Below are positions 28,786 through 37,049 of a stretch of DNA of 64,000 bases, piece after piece. The first letter of the stretch is position 1. Every line of letters begins with the position of its first letter. The notes under the pieces are model-generated. The model was not told the origin of the DNA and made no database searches. It saw nothing but the letters and a program-made list of their open reading frames with translations. The DNA is from Paraflavitalea sp. CAU 1676 (GTDB lineage Bacteria > Bacteroidota > Bacteroidia > Chitinophagales > Chitinophagaceae), in the NCBI RefSeq assembly GCF_029223285.1, contig NZ_JARHUJ010000001.1, positions 1,116,001 through 1,180,000 of the forward strand. Direction: 5' to 3'. Position numbers and translations under genes: made by a program.

Positions 28786-29784
28786 ATGAAAGCGATCATT
28801 CCCGTAGCTGGTGCAGGTACTAAGTTACGCCCTCATACATATACACAACCCAAGGCACTGATTCCTCTCGCAGGAAAGACAATTCTAAGCATAATTGTTG
28901 ATCAGTTGAAAGACGCCGGCATCAATGAATTCATTTTCATCGTTGGCTATCTCGGCGAAAAGATACAGGATTACGTCAAGGAAAAATATCCCGGACTGCA
29001 GGCGCATTTCGTGTACCAGAGCGAGCGTCATGGTATTGGCCATGCGATCACCCTCACCCGAAACATCGTGGCCGACGACGAGATGTTTATCGTATTGGGC
29101 GACACCATCGCCGAATACGACGTGAAGGCTGTACTCGACATGCCGGGTTCGTCACTGGGTGTGAAAAGGGTCGACGATCCCCGCAGTTTTGGCGTAGCGG
29201 AAATGGGGGAGGACGGCTTCATCAGCCGGGTGGTGGAAAAACCACAGATCCCCAAATCCAATATGGCCCTCGTGGGCATCTACCGCATCAAGGAATCTTC
29301 CCTGCTGTTCAATTGCCTCGAAAACAATATCCGCAACCAGGTGATGAGCCGGGGCGAGTTCAGTATTACTGACGCGCTGGAGTGTATGATCACCCAGGGA
29401 GCCAGGTTCCAGGCCTTCAAGGTGCAGAACTGGTTCGATTGCGGCCGGAAGGAAACTCTGCTCGAGTCGAACGCTACCATGCTCAAGAAGTTTGGCGGGT
29501 CTATCGCCGCCGAATCGGTGCTGGATAACACGATCATTATACCTCCGGTAAGCATTGCGAAAGGATGTAATATAAAGAACTCGATCATCGGTCCCAATGT
29601 AACCATCGGTGAAAAGACCACGATCAATTATTCCATCATCAAGGAATCCATCATCGGCTCCTTTGCCGACCTGTACGATATCGTGCTCACCACTTCCCTC
29701 ATCGGCAGCGATACGGAAGTAAAGGGAGAGAGCCGCAGCCTCAACATCGGCGACAATACCGAGATCGACCTGGGCGAGTCTTGA
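28786..29784 (+). CDS. Sugar-1-phosphate nucleotidyltransferase with beta-helix tail
   Basis: 332 residues from ATG 28786, where the family motif begins at once (MKAIIPVAGAGTKLRPHTYT, then QPKALIPLAGKTI). It activates a sugar phosphate to an NDP-sugar for cell-surface glycans, probably dTDP-glucose or a related sugar. The N-terminal NTP-transferase domain (1-235) includes VLGDTIAEYD (metal-binding Asp) and VEKPQIPKSN. The C-terminal part (about 255-325) shows a left-handed beta-helix pattern of hexapeptides (NTIIIPPVSIAKGCNIKNSI, IGPNVTIGEKTTI). No sugar-pathway genes are adjacent, so the exact sugar cannot be assigned. Confidence 0.88.
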   Translation: MKAIIPVAGAGTKLRPHTYTQPKALIPLAGKTILSIIVDQLKDAGINEFIFIVGYLGEKIQDYVKEKYPGLQAHFVYQSERHGIGHAITLTRNIVADDEMFIVLGDTIAEYDVKAVLDMPGSSLGVKRVDDPRSFGVAEMGEDGFISRVVEKPQIPKSNMALVGIYRIKESSLLFNCLENNIRNQVMSRGEFSITDALECMITQGARFQAFKVQNWFDCGRKETLLESNATMLKKFGGSIAAESVLDNTIIIPPVSIAKGCNIKNSIIGPNVTIGEKTTINYSIIKESIIGSFADLYDIVLTTSLIGSDTEVKGESRSLNIGDNTEIDLGES

Positions 29785-29958
29785 TAAGTTCCGTAATTAA
29801 ATTACATGATCGGCTTTAATGGGTGGGGAAGTTTGAGTAACTTTCTGGGGAATTATGCAACATTCTTTAGGGGCCACGTGTCTTTATGAAGGATGGGCAC
29901 CCGAAACCAGTGATGAATGGCAGTAACCAAACTTAGCCAACCTTTTAAACGCTAATTT

Positions 29959-30369
29959 ATGAGAGGAAAGAAAAAACTGTTATTGCTTGCTGCAATGCTT
30001 CCTCTTGCCTTGCTTGCTAAAGCAAATAATGGCAGTGACGACCGTGGAAAACCTGAACCAGCCATCTCGGGCATCGTTTCTGAGATGGGTAGTAAGAAAC
30101 CGGTTCAGGGTGTAACTGTATCTATCGCTGGTAAAGGCCAGGATAAAAAAGAGGTTACTACCGATGCGGCCGGCAATTTCAAAGTTCCTCAAATGCCTGC
30201 CGGCGAATTGATCATCATCCTGGAAAAGAAGGGTTACAAAACATTTCGTAAAGAAGGCGTTACCCTGAAAGAGGGCGTTCCTTTAAAACTGAGCTTCGAC
30301 ATCAGCAATGAAGGGGCCGACGACGAAAGCGATGTGTTCCATCCCCTGCGGATGATGGATAGCGAATAA
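29959..30369 (+). CDS. Exported CarboxypepD_reg-domain protein
   Basis: 136 residues. Signal peptide MRGKKKLLLLAAMLPLALLAKA, then a single carboxypeptidase-regulatory-like beta-sandwich (about 35-115): ISGIVSEMGSKKPVQGVTVSIAGKG, TTDAAGNFKVPQMPAGE, KKGYKTFRKEGVTLKEG. In Bacteroidota this domain usually sits at the front of TonB-dependent receptors; here it stands alone with an acidic tail (EGADDESDVFHP). Likely a periplasmic or surface adhesin-like module. A strong terminator follows. Confidence 0.88.
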   Translation: MRGKKKLLLLAAMLPLALLAKANNGSDDRGKPEPAISGIVSEMGSKKPVQGVTVSIAGKGQDKKEVTTDAAGNFKVPQMPAGELIIILEKKGYKTFRKEGVTLKEGVPLKLSFDISNEGADDESDVFHPLRMMDSE

Positions 30370-30393
30370 TCAGGTCAAATCTTAAGATACTCA

Positions 30394-30427
30394 ACCGGTC
30401 GCGCCCCTGGCGCGACCGGTTTTTTTG
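30394..30427 (+). terminator. Strong intrinsic terminator
   Basis: ACCGGTCGCGCC, loop CCT, GGCGCGACCGGT, then seven T residues; a textbook terminator 25 bases after the CarboxypepD_reg gene. Confidence 0.92.
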
Positions 30428-30876
30428 TGCCCGTCGGCGGCTCTGCGATCCTTGACCACCCTTAGGGCTACCGGGCGAGCCAGTTAGTTCCCCTAAAAGT
30501 CGCAGATTGGCGGCGTTGACGGCAACGAAAAGAAGTAGTGTAGCCTAAGGCAAAGCCTACTATCAGCCACGTTTTTTTGCTAGTATACTTCGGGTGTTAT
30601 TCGGGTGTACTCCTCTCATAACGGCACTGATATCCACTACAAACCGCACTGCCATTCACTAAACAGTGCCGTTCGGGCTATTTTCCGGTGCTGGTAGTAT
30701 AGGGGTAAGCTATTGATGGAGAGTAGGTTGTACGCATATTTGTACACTCCAGCGAAAATCCTCAGTGCGGTTACGTGCAAATGAACGCATTGTAATTGAC
30801 AGATAATCAATTTATAAGGAGCATTCTGAAGTGCGGAATCCGTTCAGAGAAGGGCCCTAACCCTCCCCATAAACAA
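30428..30876. other. Gene-free spacer with short direct and inverted repeats
   Basis: About 450 bases without a supportable gene. It holds two adjacent 11-base units TTCGGGTGTTA and TTCGGGTGTAC (30589-30610) and a perfect inverted repeat AACGGCACTG (30620-30629) with CAGTGCCGTT (30664-30673). The text is not strongly coding on either strand and shows no transposase fragment. It may be a relic of a mobile element or carry a small RNA. Confidence 0.4.
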
Positions 30877-30903
30877 AAACGGAGCTGAGAACAGCCCCGT
30901 TTA
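30877..30903 (-). terminator. Terminator of the coiled-coil gene
   Basis: On the minus strand AAACGG-G-GCTG, loop TTCT, CAGC-T-CCGTTT followed by TTGTTT. It lies about 25 bases past the stop. Confidence 0.75.
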
Positions 30904-30926
30904 CAGTCAAATGAGAAAGTTGCACT

Positions 30927-31841
30927 TTAATCTACATCTACGTCCATTTTGCCGTCCTCTTTGCGGACGGTTACTTTTTCATGGCTAAAATATTTTTTAT
31001 AGCGGTCGGCCACTGCCTTGGGTTGCTGCTTGCCGTTAACGGTCAGCGTGCCTTCATTGTATTTAATGGTGTAATCGCCTTTGGTGCTTAGGAGGCCTTC
31101 CTTTTCCAGGCTGTAGACCATTTCCTGGTAGCCCTTAATTTCAAGTGTTGCTTTATCGATCTCCTTCCAGGCATCTTTGAGGTCCACCTTAAGGTCAAAC
31201 TTCTCCTTATCGAGGTTTTTCATTTCCCGGTCAAATGCTGACTGGGCAGCTTTTAACTCCTCCTGCACTTCTTTCATGTCTATTTTCTTCAATTCTTCAA
31301 TTTCAATCTTCGCATTTTCGAGCTCCTTCTTCCAGTCTTTGTTCTTGAGTTCGCGGTCTACTTCCAGCTTCGCTTCGGCCAGCTCTTTCTGGATAGACTT
31401 CTTATCTGCTTCTGACAGTGCAGTTTTGACAGATTGATTGATCTCCTTTTCTATCTTCTCAAAATCCACCTTATTCAGCGAGGCTTCGATCTCTTTTTCT
31501 ATCTTCTCAAAGTCCACCTGCTTCATGGCCAGCTCAATATGCTGCTGAATCTTTTCTGAGTCGAAGTTTTTGCGCACCTCATCCATGGCCTTGTTCACAT
31601 GCTCCCAGTCAACATTTTTCATGCTTGATTTGGCTTCTTCCAACTGGCGGATCTCCTTGTCGAAGTCTTTTTCTTCTTTTTCGCGGGTAGCTTTCTTTTT
31701 TTGATTGGGCAGGGTGTCCTGAATAAGTTGTGGTAGGTGCGGGGTTTGGCGGGGACTTTCTTTCCAGGCGACCAGGGTAATGGCGGTGGCTACACCGAGC
31801 GCCGGGATGCCCCAGCGAACGAGGTTCTTATTGATTTTCAT
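30927..31841 (-). CDS. Membrane-anchored coiled-coil protein
   Basis: 304 residues from ATG 31841. A transmembrane anchor at about 8-25 (WGIPALGVATAITLVAW) is followed by a long Lys/Glu-rich helical region (50-230) with heptad-like spacing. Two near-identical 16-residue units stand side by side: QVDFEKIEKEIEASLNK and VDFEKIEKEINQSVK. The last 70 residues change character (TIKYNEGTLTVNGKQQPKAV and KYFSHEKVTVRKEDGKMDVD), suggesting a small beta domain. In Bacteroidota such proteins are found near M56/BlaI-type antirepressor genes (from family knowledge); none is present here. Two tandem palindromes sit just upstream and likely control it. Confidence 0.78.
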   Translation of the reverse strand: MKINKNLVRWGIPALGVATAITLVAWKESPRQTPHLPQLIQDTLPNQKKKATREKEEKDFDKEIRQLEEAKSSMKNVDWEHVNKAMDEVRKNFDSEKIQQHIELAMKQVDFEKIEKEIEASLNKVDFEKIEKEINQSVKTALSEADKKSIQKELAEAKLEVDRELKNKDWKKELENAKIEIEELKKIDMKEVQEELKAAQSAFDREMKNLDKEKFDLKVDLKDAWKEIDKATLEIKGYQEMVYSLEKEGLLSTKGDYTIKYNEGTLTVNGKQQPKAVADRYKKYFSHEKVTVRKEDGKMDVDVD

Positions 31842-31869
31842 GCGCAATGGGTTTTGTTTAGATGACTAA

Positions 31870-31907
31870 TACGATGCTCTTCGTATAAATGTACGATATG
31901 TTTCGTA
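31870..31907. promoter_or_regulatory. Two tandem operator-like palindromes upstream of the coiled-coil gene
   Basis: TACGA-N6-TCGTA occurs at 31870-31885 and again at 31892-31907, the copies 22 bases apart start to start, i.e. about two helical turns on the same DNA face. They lie 28-66 bases upstream of the minus-strand ATG, where a promoter is expected. This is the geometry of a dimeric repressor or activator bound cooperatively. The regulator is not identified. Confidence 0.65.
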
Positions 31908-32052
31908 AAATGTAGCATGGCGTCTGGAGAAAGCTATTATTTTAACAATTGGGGGGCAGGTGGCCGGGAGGTGGCACTGGTGGGTGACCTGTATGGCAGA
32001 TGCCTTGGGCCATTCGAAGGGTTAGGTCCTTTTAGGTTACAAGGCTACATAA

Positions 32053-32118
32053 AGAGGCCGCCCCCGAATTGCTGCCTGGAATGTTCTCATTCCTTAGCGC
32101 AGTCCAGGGGCGGCCTTC
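32053..32118 (-). terminator. Long stem-loop downstream of the ABC operon
   Basis: GAGGCCGCCCC near 32053-32065 pairs with GGGGCGGCCTTC at 32107-32118; an inner hairpin GGAATG/CATTCC fills the loop. On the minus strand it is followed by TTTATGT. It ends the ABC transporter transcript. Confidence 0.65.
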
Positions 32119-32164
32119 AATAATCTATGTCGTGGCGCTTGATATAGGATTTGGCGCCGGGTTA

Positions 32165-33481
32165 TTAGTGATTACGGAAAGCCCATTTCCACATTTCCTT
32201 CCAGGTGGGTTTCTTTCCATACATGAGGATACCGGTACGGTAGATCTTTCCGGCCATCCAGGTGGTGAACAGGAAACCTGCCACGAGGAATACCATACTC
32301 AGTACCAGTTCGAGTGCGCTTACACCATCGGGTACGCCATGGGCTATACGCGCCATCATCACCACCGGAGAGGTGAGGGGGAACAAACTGCCGAAAATGG
32401 CCAGGTTGCTGGTGGGGTCGTTTACCGCCTTGGTCATGATTACGATACCGAAAATGATCGGTAGGGTGATGGGAAGGATCAGGCTCTGTGCATCCTGCGG
32501 ATCTTCATTCACCGCGCTGCCCACGGCCGCAAAGAGTGATGAATACAGGAGATAACCACCCAGGAAGTAGAACAGGAAGCACGGAAGCAACAGGGCAAAG
32601 TTGATCTGGTCCATCACGGCCATAAAGGCACTGCCCGCACCGCTTTGGGCGGCAGTAGCCATGGCGCCGGCGCCTCCGGGAATGTTTTGCGCAGCCGATG
32701 CGTCGCCGCCCGTTAATAAGGGTATCACGGCCATCGTTACCGTACCCAGTAAGATCCAGATGATGAATTGCAGCAAGCCCACAGCGCCGATGCCGATGAT
32801 CTTGCCCATCATCAGTTGAAAGGGTTTCACGCTGCTCACGATCACTTCGGCTATACGGGTCACTTTCTCTTCTGCCACACCGCGCATGACCATGGTGCCG
32901 TAAATGAAGAGTATGATATATATAAGGAAGCCGGAAATAAAGCCTACCGCATAGCTAAGGCCGGCCTTGTTCTTGTCTTTCTCGCCCGAAATAGGCTTGA
33001 ACTCTACTTCAGAACTACGGCGTGCACTGTCGAGCTGGGTTTGGGTAATGTTGAGCGCCAGCAACCGCTTTTGCTCCAGCAATTTGTTGACCCGCCTTTC
33101 AATACGCTCCTGGCTGATCATACCGATGGTCTTGTTGTAAAAGACATTCATGGTATCGGAAGATAGCGGGTTATAGTTGGCAGGAATAAATATGTAACCG
33201 CTGAACTCTTTCTTAGCCACTTTTTGGTCGAGTGAGGCCCTCGAAGTATCGTTTACAAACTCAAACTTTACTTCTTTATCGCTTTCCAGTTTGCCGTTGA
33301 ATACATTGGCCCTGTCGGCAATGGCAATGCGGAGATCGTCGTTCCCTTTTACCGAGAAATAGATCATCAGCGCATAGAAGCCGAAAATGAGCAGGGGAAA
33401 TAATATAGTGCTCAGCAGGAAGGTCTTTTTCTTTACCCTACTGTTGAATTCGCGTTGTGCAACAATCCAGGTCTTATTCAT
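32165..33481 (-). CDS. ABC-2 type exporter permease (NatB-like)
   Basis: 438 residues. One N-terminal transmembrane helix (FLLSTILFPLLIFGFYALMIYF, about 22-43), a large extracytoplasmic domain (about 45-175), then five to six helices, among them YAVGFISGFLIYIILFIYGTMVM, GIGAVGLLQFIIWILLGTVTM, ILPITLPIIFGIVIM and LVLSMVFLVAGFLFTTWMAG. This is the layout of the ABC-2 permease family with NatB-like Na+ or antibiotic exporters. The gene follows the ATPase gene by 9 bases. The substrate cannot be told; some relatives export sodium ions and others antimicrobial peptides. Confidence 0.9.
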   Translation of the reverse strand: MNKTWIVAQREFNSRVKKKTFLLSTILFPLLIFGFYALMIYFSVKGNDDLRIAIADRANVFNGKLESDKEVKFEFVNDTSRASLDQKVAKKEFSGYIFIPANYNPLSSDTMNVFYNKTIGMISQERIERRVNKLLEQKRLLALNITQTQLDSARRSSEVEFKPISGEKDKNKAGLSYAVGFISGFLIYIILFIYGTMVMRGVAEEKVTRIAEVIVSSVKPFQLMMGKIIGIGAVGLLQFIIWILLGTVTMAVIPLLTGGDASAAQNIPGGAGAMATAAQSGAGSAFMAVMDQINFALLLPCFLFYFLGGYLLYSSLFAAVGSAVNEDPQDAQSLILPITLPIIFGIVIMTKAVNDPTSNLAIFGSLFPLTSPVVMMARIAHGVPDGVSALELVLSMVFLVAGFLFTTWMAGKIYRTGILMYGKKPTWKEMWKWAFRNH

Positions 33482-33490
33482 ACAAAGATT

Positions 33491-34423
33491 TTAGGCAGTT
33501 ATTTTTTCAAATTGACGGGCAGTGGGCGTGTCTTCTACCACGCGGATGAAGATGTCGTGTAAAGAAGGCAACTGCTCCTGGAAGGAATGGATGTTTACAC
33601 CCGCAGCGAGGAAGTATTGCAATACTTCATTAGGTATATGGCCTTCCTGCACTTTTACCAGTAGTTGGTCTGCCTCCTGTTTCACCACTTTAAATGCACT
33701 GGTGTTGATGGTGGCTGGTATATTGTCGACGCTGATGCTGAATAAGTTTTGTTTGTACAGTTGCTTGATCTCTTTTACCGTTCCGTCGAGCACTTTATGT
33801 CCTTTATTGACGAGGATGATATGGTCGCAGATCTCTTCCACCTCTTTCATACGGTGTGTACTGAAAATGACGCTGGCGCCTTCCTTGGCAAGGCGGAAGA
33901 TCTCTCTCTTGATCAGGTCGGCATTAACAGGGTCGAGGCCGCTAAGGGGTTCGTCGAGAATGATGAGTTTAGGTTGGTGCAGTACCGTGGTCACGAACTG
34001 AAGCTTTTGTTGCATTCCCTTACTCAGGTCTTCTACCTTTTTGTTCCACCAGCTCTGCATTTCGAAACGGGTGAACCATTCCCTTACCCGCTCCATGGCT
34101 TCAAGCTTGCCCAATCCCTTCAGGCGGGCCAGGTACAGGGCCTGTTCGCCGATCTTCATCTTCTTATAAAGGCCTTTTTCCTCCGGCATATAGCCAATAA
34201 GGCCAATATCTTTTACAGGATCGAGCGGACGCCCATTGAAGATGATCTCTCCCTCATCGGGAAAGGTAATGCCCGTGAGCATCCGGATCAGGGTGGTTTT
34301 ACCGGCGCCGTTGGGGCCCAGCATGCCAAAAATGCTGCCTTCTGCCAGAGTAAAGCTGATGTCATCAACAGCTTTCTGTGTGGCAAAATACTTTTTAAGG
34401 TGTTTGACCTCCAGAATATTCAT
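33491..34423 (-). CDS. ABC transporter ATP-binding protein (NatA-like)
   Basis: 310 residues. Complete nucleotide-binding domain: Walker A GPNGAGKTTL (about 38-47), Q-loop YMPEEKGLYKKM, signature LSKGMQQK (about 134-141), Walker B LIILDEPLSGLDP and the H-loop STHRMKEVEEI. The C-terminal 90 residues carry the regulatory DUF4162-type tail seen in many ABC-2 ATPases (LFSISVDNIPATINTSAFKV). The gene leads the operon; the permease follows 9 bases later. It drives the exporter encoded next to it. Confidence 0.95.
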   Translation of the reverse strand: MNILEVKHLKKYFATQKAVDDISFTLAEGSIFGMLGPNGAGKTTLIRMLTGITFPDEGEIIFNGRPLDPVKDIGLIGYMPEEKGLYKKMKIGEQALYLARLKGLGKLEAMERVREWFTRFEMQSWWNKKVEDLSKGMQQKLQFVTTVLHQPKLIILDEPLSGLDPVNADLIKREIFRLAKEGASVIFSTHRMKEVEEICDHIILVNKGHKVLDGTVKEIKQLYKQNLFSISVDNIPATINTSAFKVVKQEADQLLVKVQEGHIPNEVLQYFLAAGVNIHSFQEQLPSLHDIFIRVVEDTPTARQFEKITA

Positions 34424-34526
34424 GAATTGAGGGTTTTAGTTGGAACGAACCAGGCTCTTAAAGATAAAGAACCGCTCTCTTAGTAGACAATACCGTCAAT
34501 TTATTACAGGAAGCAGCCATTATTTG

Positions 34527-36113
34527 TTAGCGTATTTTAACAAATTCGGCTACCACCCGCTCACCATCCATGGCGGCGCTTACGATACCGCCCGCGTAGC
34601 CAGCTCCTTCGGCACAGGGATACAGCCGGGCAATCTGTGGATGTTGCAGGTTTTCGGGGTGCCTGGGTATGCGGACGGGTGAGGATGTTCTCGACTCTGT
34701 ACCCACCACTATAGCGTCGTTGGTGAAATAGCCCTTCATCTTTTTGCCAAACTCGCGGAAAGCGCCTTGGAGGGAAGTATAAATGAAATCGGGTAAAACC
34801 TCATTGAGCGGGGCAGACTGGAGTCCGGGCAGGTACGAGCAGTCGGGTAGGGTAGTGGAAACCTTTTGTTGGGTAAAATCGGCCATTCTTTGCGCCGGCG
34901 CTACGAATTTACCACCGCCATATTGAAAGGCCTTTTGTTCTACCGATTGTTGAAAGTACATAGCCGATAAGGGATCCTGCACGGATACAGGTATTTTGCC
35001 TCCCGCTTTTTTGATCCACGCCGCAATATCTGGCATCTCTACCGAAGCTACCATACCCGAATTGGCGTAGGGATTATTCCTTTTGGAAGGTGACCAGCCA
35101 TTCACCACCAGTTCGCCGGCATCGGTAGAAGCGGGAGCGATGATACCACCCGGACACATACAAAAGGAGAAAACGCCGCGTTCGTTAACCTGCTGTACAA
35201 GGCTGTAAGAAGCGGGCGGTAAAAAGGCATCACGTGTGGGGCAATGGTATTGAATGCTGTCGATCAGGGACTGTGGATGTTCAATGCGTACGCCAAGGGC
35301 AAAAGGCTTGGCTTCGATCAATATTTTCTTCCGGTGCAATAAGGCAAAGATGTCGCGGGCTGAGTGTCCGGTGGCTAGTATTACTGCATCTCCATCAAAA
35401 CTATCTCCACTCGCAGTAACAACACCTTTAATGATGTTGTCTTTAATAATAAGGTCCGTTACTTTCTTTTCAAACAGGAAGAGGCCGCCGCAATCGATGA
35501 TCTTTTCGCGGATAGCGGTGATGATCTGGGGCAGTTTATTGGTGCCTACGTGAGGATGAGCATCATACAGGATCTTTTCATCGGCGCCAAACTGCACCAA
35601 TATATTAAGGATGCGGTTTACATCACCTCTTTTATTACTACGGGTATACAACTTGCCATCGCTGTAAGTACCGGCGCCACCTTCACCAAAGCAGTAATTG
35701 CTATCCGGATTAATAACTCCTTCTTTATTGAGTAAGGCAAGATCGCGGCGTCGGGCACGCACATCTTTACCTCTTTCCAATACAATGGGTTGAATACCTT
35801 CTTCAATGAGTTTAAGGGCTGCAAACAATCCAGCCGGTCCTGCACCCACTACGATCACTTTTTGGGGAGCTTTGGACACATCCCTTAAAACAAGTTGTTG
35901 AATGGTACGTTCATGGAAAGGTTCGTGCATAAAAACACGAATCGTAAGTAGTATCCAGGGTTGCCTGCTACGGGCATCGATAGATTGTTTGAGGATATGA
36001 AAACCACTGATAGCCGATACGGGAATACCAAAATGGGAAGCCGCATATTGTTGCACCTTTTCGGGTGAGGCTGCTTCGGCGGGCAGCAACTTGAGTGTAC
36101 ATTGTTGTTGCAT
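34527..36113 (-). CDS. FAD-dependent dehydrogenase (COG2509-like)
   Basis: 528 residues. A small N-terminal region (1-85) precedes a Rossmann FAD-binding motif, VIVVGAGPAGLFAALKLIEEG at about 86-106. Further FAD-family marks: EGGAGTYSDGKL (about 148-159) and VILATGHSARDIF (about 248-260), and near the C-terminus LYPCAEGAGYAGGIVSAAMDGE. Cysteines in FSFCMCPGG could have redox or metal roles but this is a family feature I only recall loosely. Such proteins are widespread but biochemically undefined. It ends close to the ABC ATPase start (103 bases) with no shared transcript evident. Confidence 0.88.
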   Translation of the reverse strand: MQQQCTLKLLPAEAASPEKVQQYAASHFGIPVSAISGFHILKQSIDARSRQPWILLTIRVFMHEPFHERTIQQLVLRDVSKAPQKVIVVGAGPAGLFAALKLIEEGIQPIVLERGKDVRARRRDLALLNKEGVINPDSNYCFGEGGAGTYSDGKLYTRSNKRGDVNRILNILVQFGADEKILYDAHPHVGTNKLPQIITAIREKIIDCGGLFLFEKKVTDLIIKDNIIKGVVTASGDSFDGDAVILATGHSARDIFALLHRKKILIEAKPFALGVRIEHPQSLIDSIQYHCPTRDAFLPPASYSLVQQVNERGVFSFCMCPGGIIAPASTDAGELVVNGWSPSKRNNPYANSGMVASVEMPDIAAWIKKAGGKIPVSVQDPLSAMYFQQSVEQKAFQYGGGKFVAPAQRMADFTQQKVSTTLPDCSYLPGLQSAPLNEVLPDFIYTSLQGAFREFGKKMKGYFTNDAIVVGTESRTSSPVRIPRHPENLQHPQIARLYPCAEGAGYAGGIVSAAMDGERVVAEFVKIR

Positions 36114-36323
36114 GATGTTAGGCAGTTAACCTAAAAATCGGTTGATGACAGTTTGACTTAGAACAAGCTGTCGGCTGAAGCGCAAAAATAGCTATATATA
36201 ATAAGTTCATCCATAAAAAAATTATAGCAACATTGTCATGTCAAAATAAGAGCAGTACTGACAGCAGAAGGCTGATTACTAACTATCGTTATGGAAACAG
36301 CATGGGTAAAATAAGCGTATTAG

Positions 36324-36339
36324 TACCCAAAAGTGGGTA
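36324..36339. promoter_or_regulatory. Perfect palindrome upstream of a small frame
   Basis: TACCCA-AAAG-TGGGTA. It lies about 140 bases before the small frame at 36480. A regulator site is plausible. Confidence 0.4.
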
Positions 36340-36479
36340 GTGTATAAGTTAGTTTTTTTTAGGGTGACAGGATGCTGAATGGCCAAATAAATATTTTGAT
36401 TTCAAGGCGTAAAAAAAGTGGAAACAATATGCGGTCCGTATTAAATTATTTGTATCTTCAATAGCATCACAGCTTATAT

Positions 36480-36668
36480 ATGAAGAGAGCTTTTTCCCAT
36501 ATGACATCCTTTTCTTTCTTCATAGGGCATTCCTGCAACACCACCCGGAGTTATTCAATTGTACCGTGTAGAATGTTTTTTCAAAGAACGACTCAACCAT
36601 TGGCCGGTGACAGAAGCCGGTTATTAAAATCTTGTATCAGCGGTAGCGAAAGCATTGAACTGATGTAA
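36480..36668 (+). CDS. Possible 62-residue peptide, uncertain
   Basis: Frame MKRAFSHMTSFSFFIGHSC and following, 62 residues with three cysteines and no family I recognise. Support is modest: ATG start, a TATCTTC promoter-like element about 30 bases upstream, and a palindrome farther up. Composition (Ser, Arg, Cys-rich) is compatible with chance translation of AT-rich DNA. Ribosome profiling or conservation would be needed. Confidence 0.25.
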   Translation: MKRAFSHMTSFSFFIGHSCNTTRSYSIVPCRMFFQRTTQPLAGDRSRLLKSCISGSESIELM

Positions 36669-37049
36669 TGCAATAAAATAAGTTGGCAGCGCTTACTTAT
36701 TTTATGTGCTGGAAGTATTTCTTATTATTCGCCTACGGACAAAAATTGTAAACCCTAAGAACTGAGTGCAGTACATACTTGTTGTACCGTGTGTGATCAA
36801 TTGTTCCAAAAACTTCTGGTAAGAGAAAATGAGGCAGCAAATTTGCAGAGGTTGTATCTGTCTGTGAGATCAAAAAAACAAGGGAATAAACATTTTTTTA
36901 TTCAGATAGAAATTTTGATATTCGCACCCCTGCAAAACTTTTTTTGGAAGTATAGCATTATCCAACATCCATAGAAAAACGCGGTTCTAGGCGGCATGAT
37001 TTAGTTCAGGAATAATCTTAACTCAACATAATAAACTGCTGTTAGCATA

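Larger units (their letters stand above)
36114..37049. other. 936-base AT-rich region upstream of dnaA
   Basis: Unusually long for this window. It holds the dnaA promoter and could hold a replication origin, but I found no clear cluster of the DnaA box TTATCCACA (the nearest thing is a single TTATCCAAC at about 36958), so an oriC call is not justified. It also contains the palindrome at 36324-36339 and the uncertain small frame at 36480-36668. Confidence 0.45.

Noticed and set aside
36114-37049. Replication origin next to dnaA
   Set aside because: No cluster of DnaA boxes was found; position alone is not enough.
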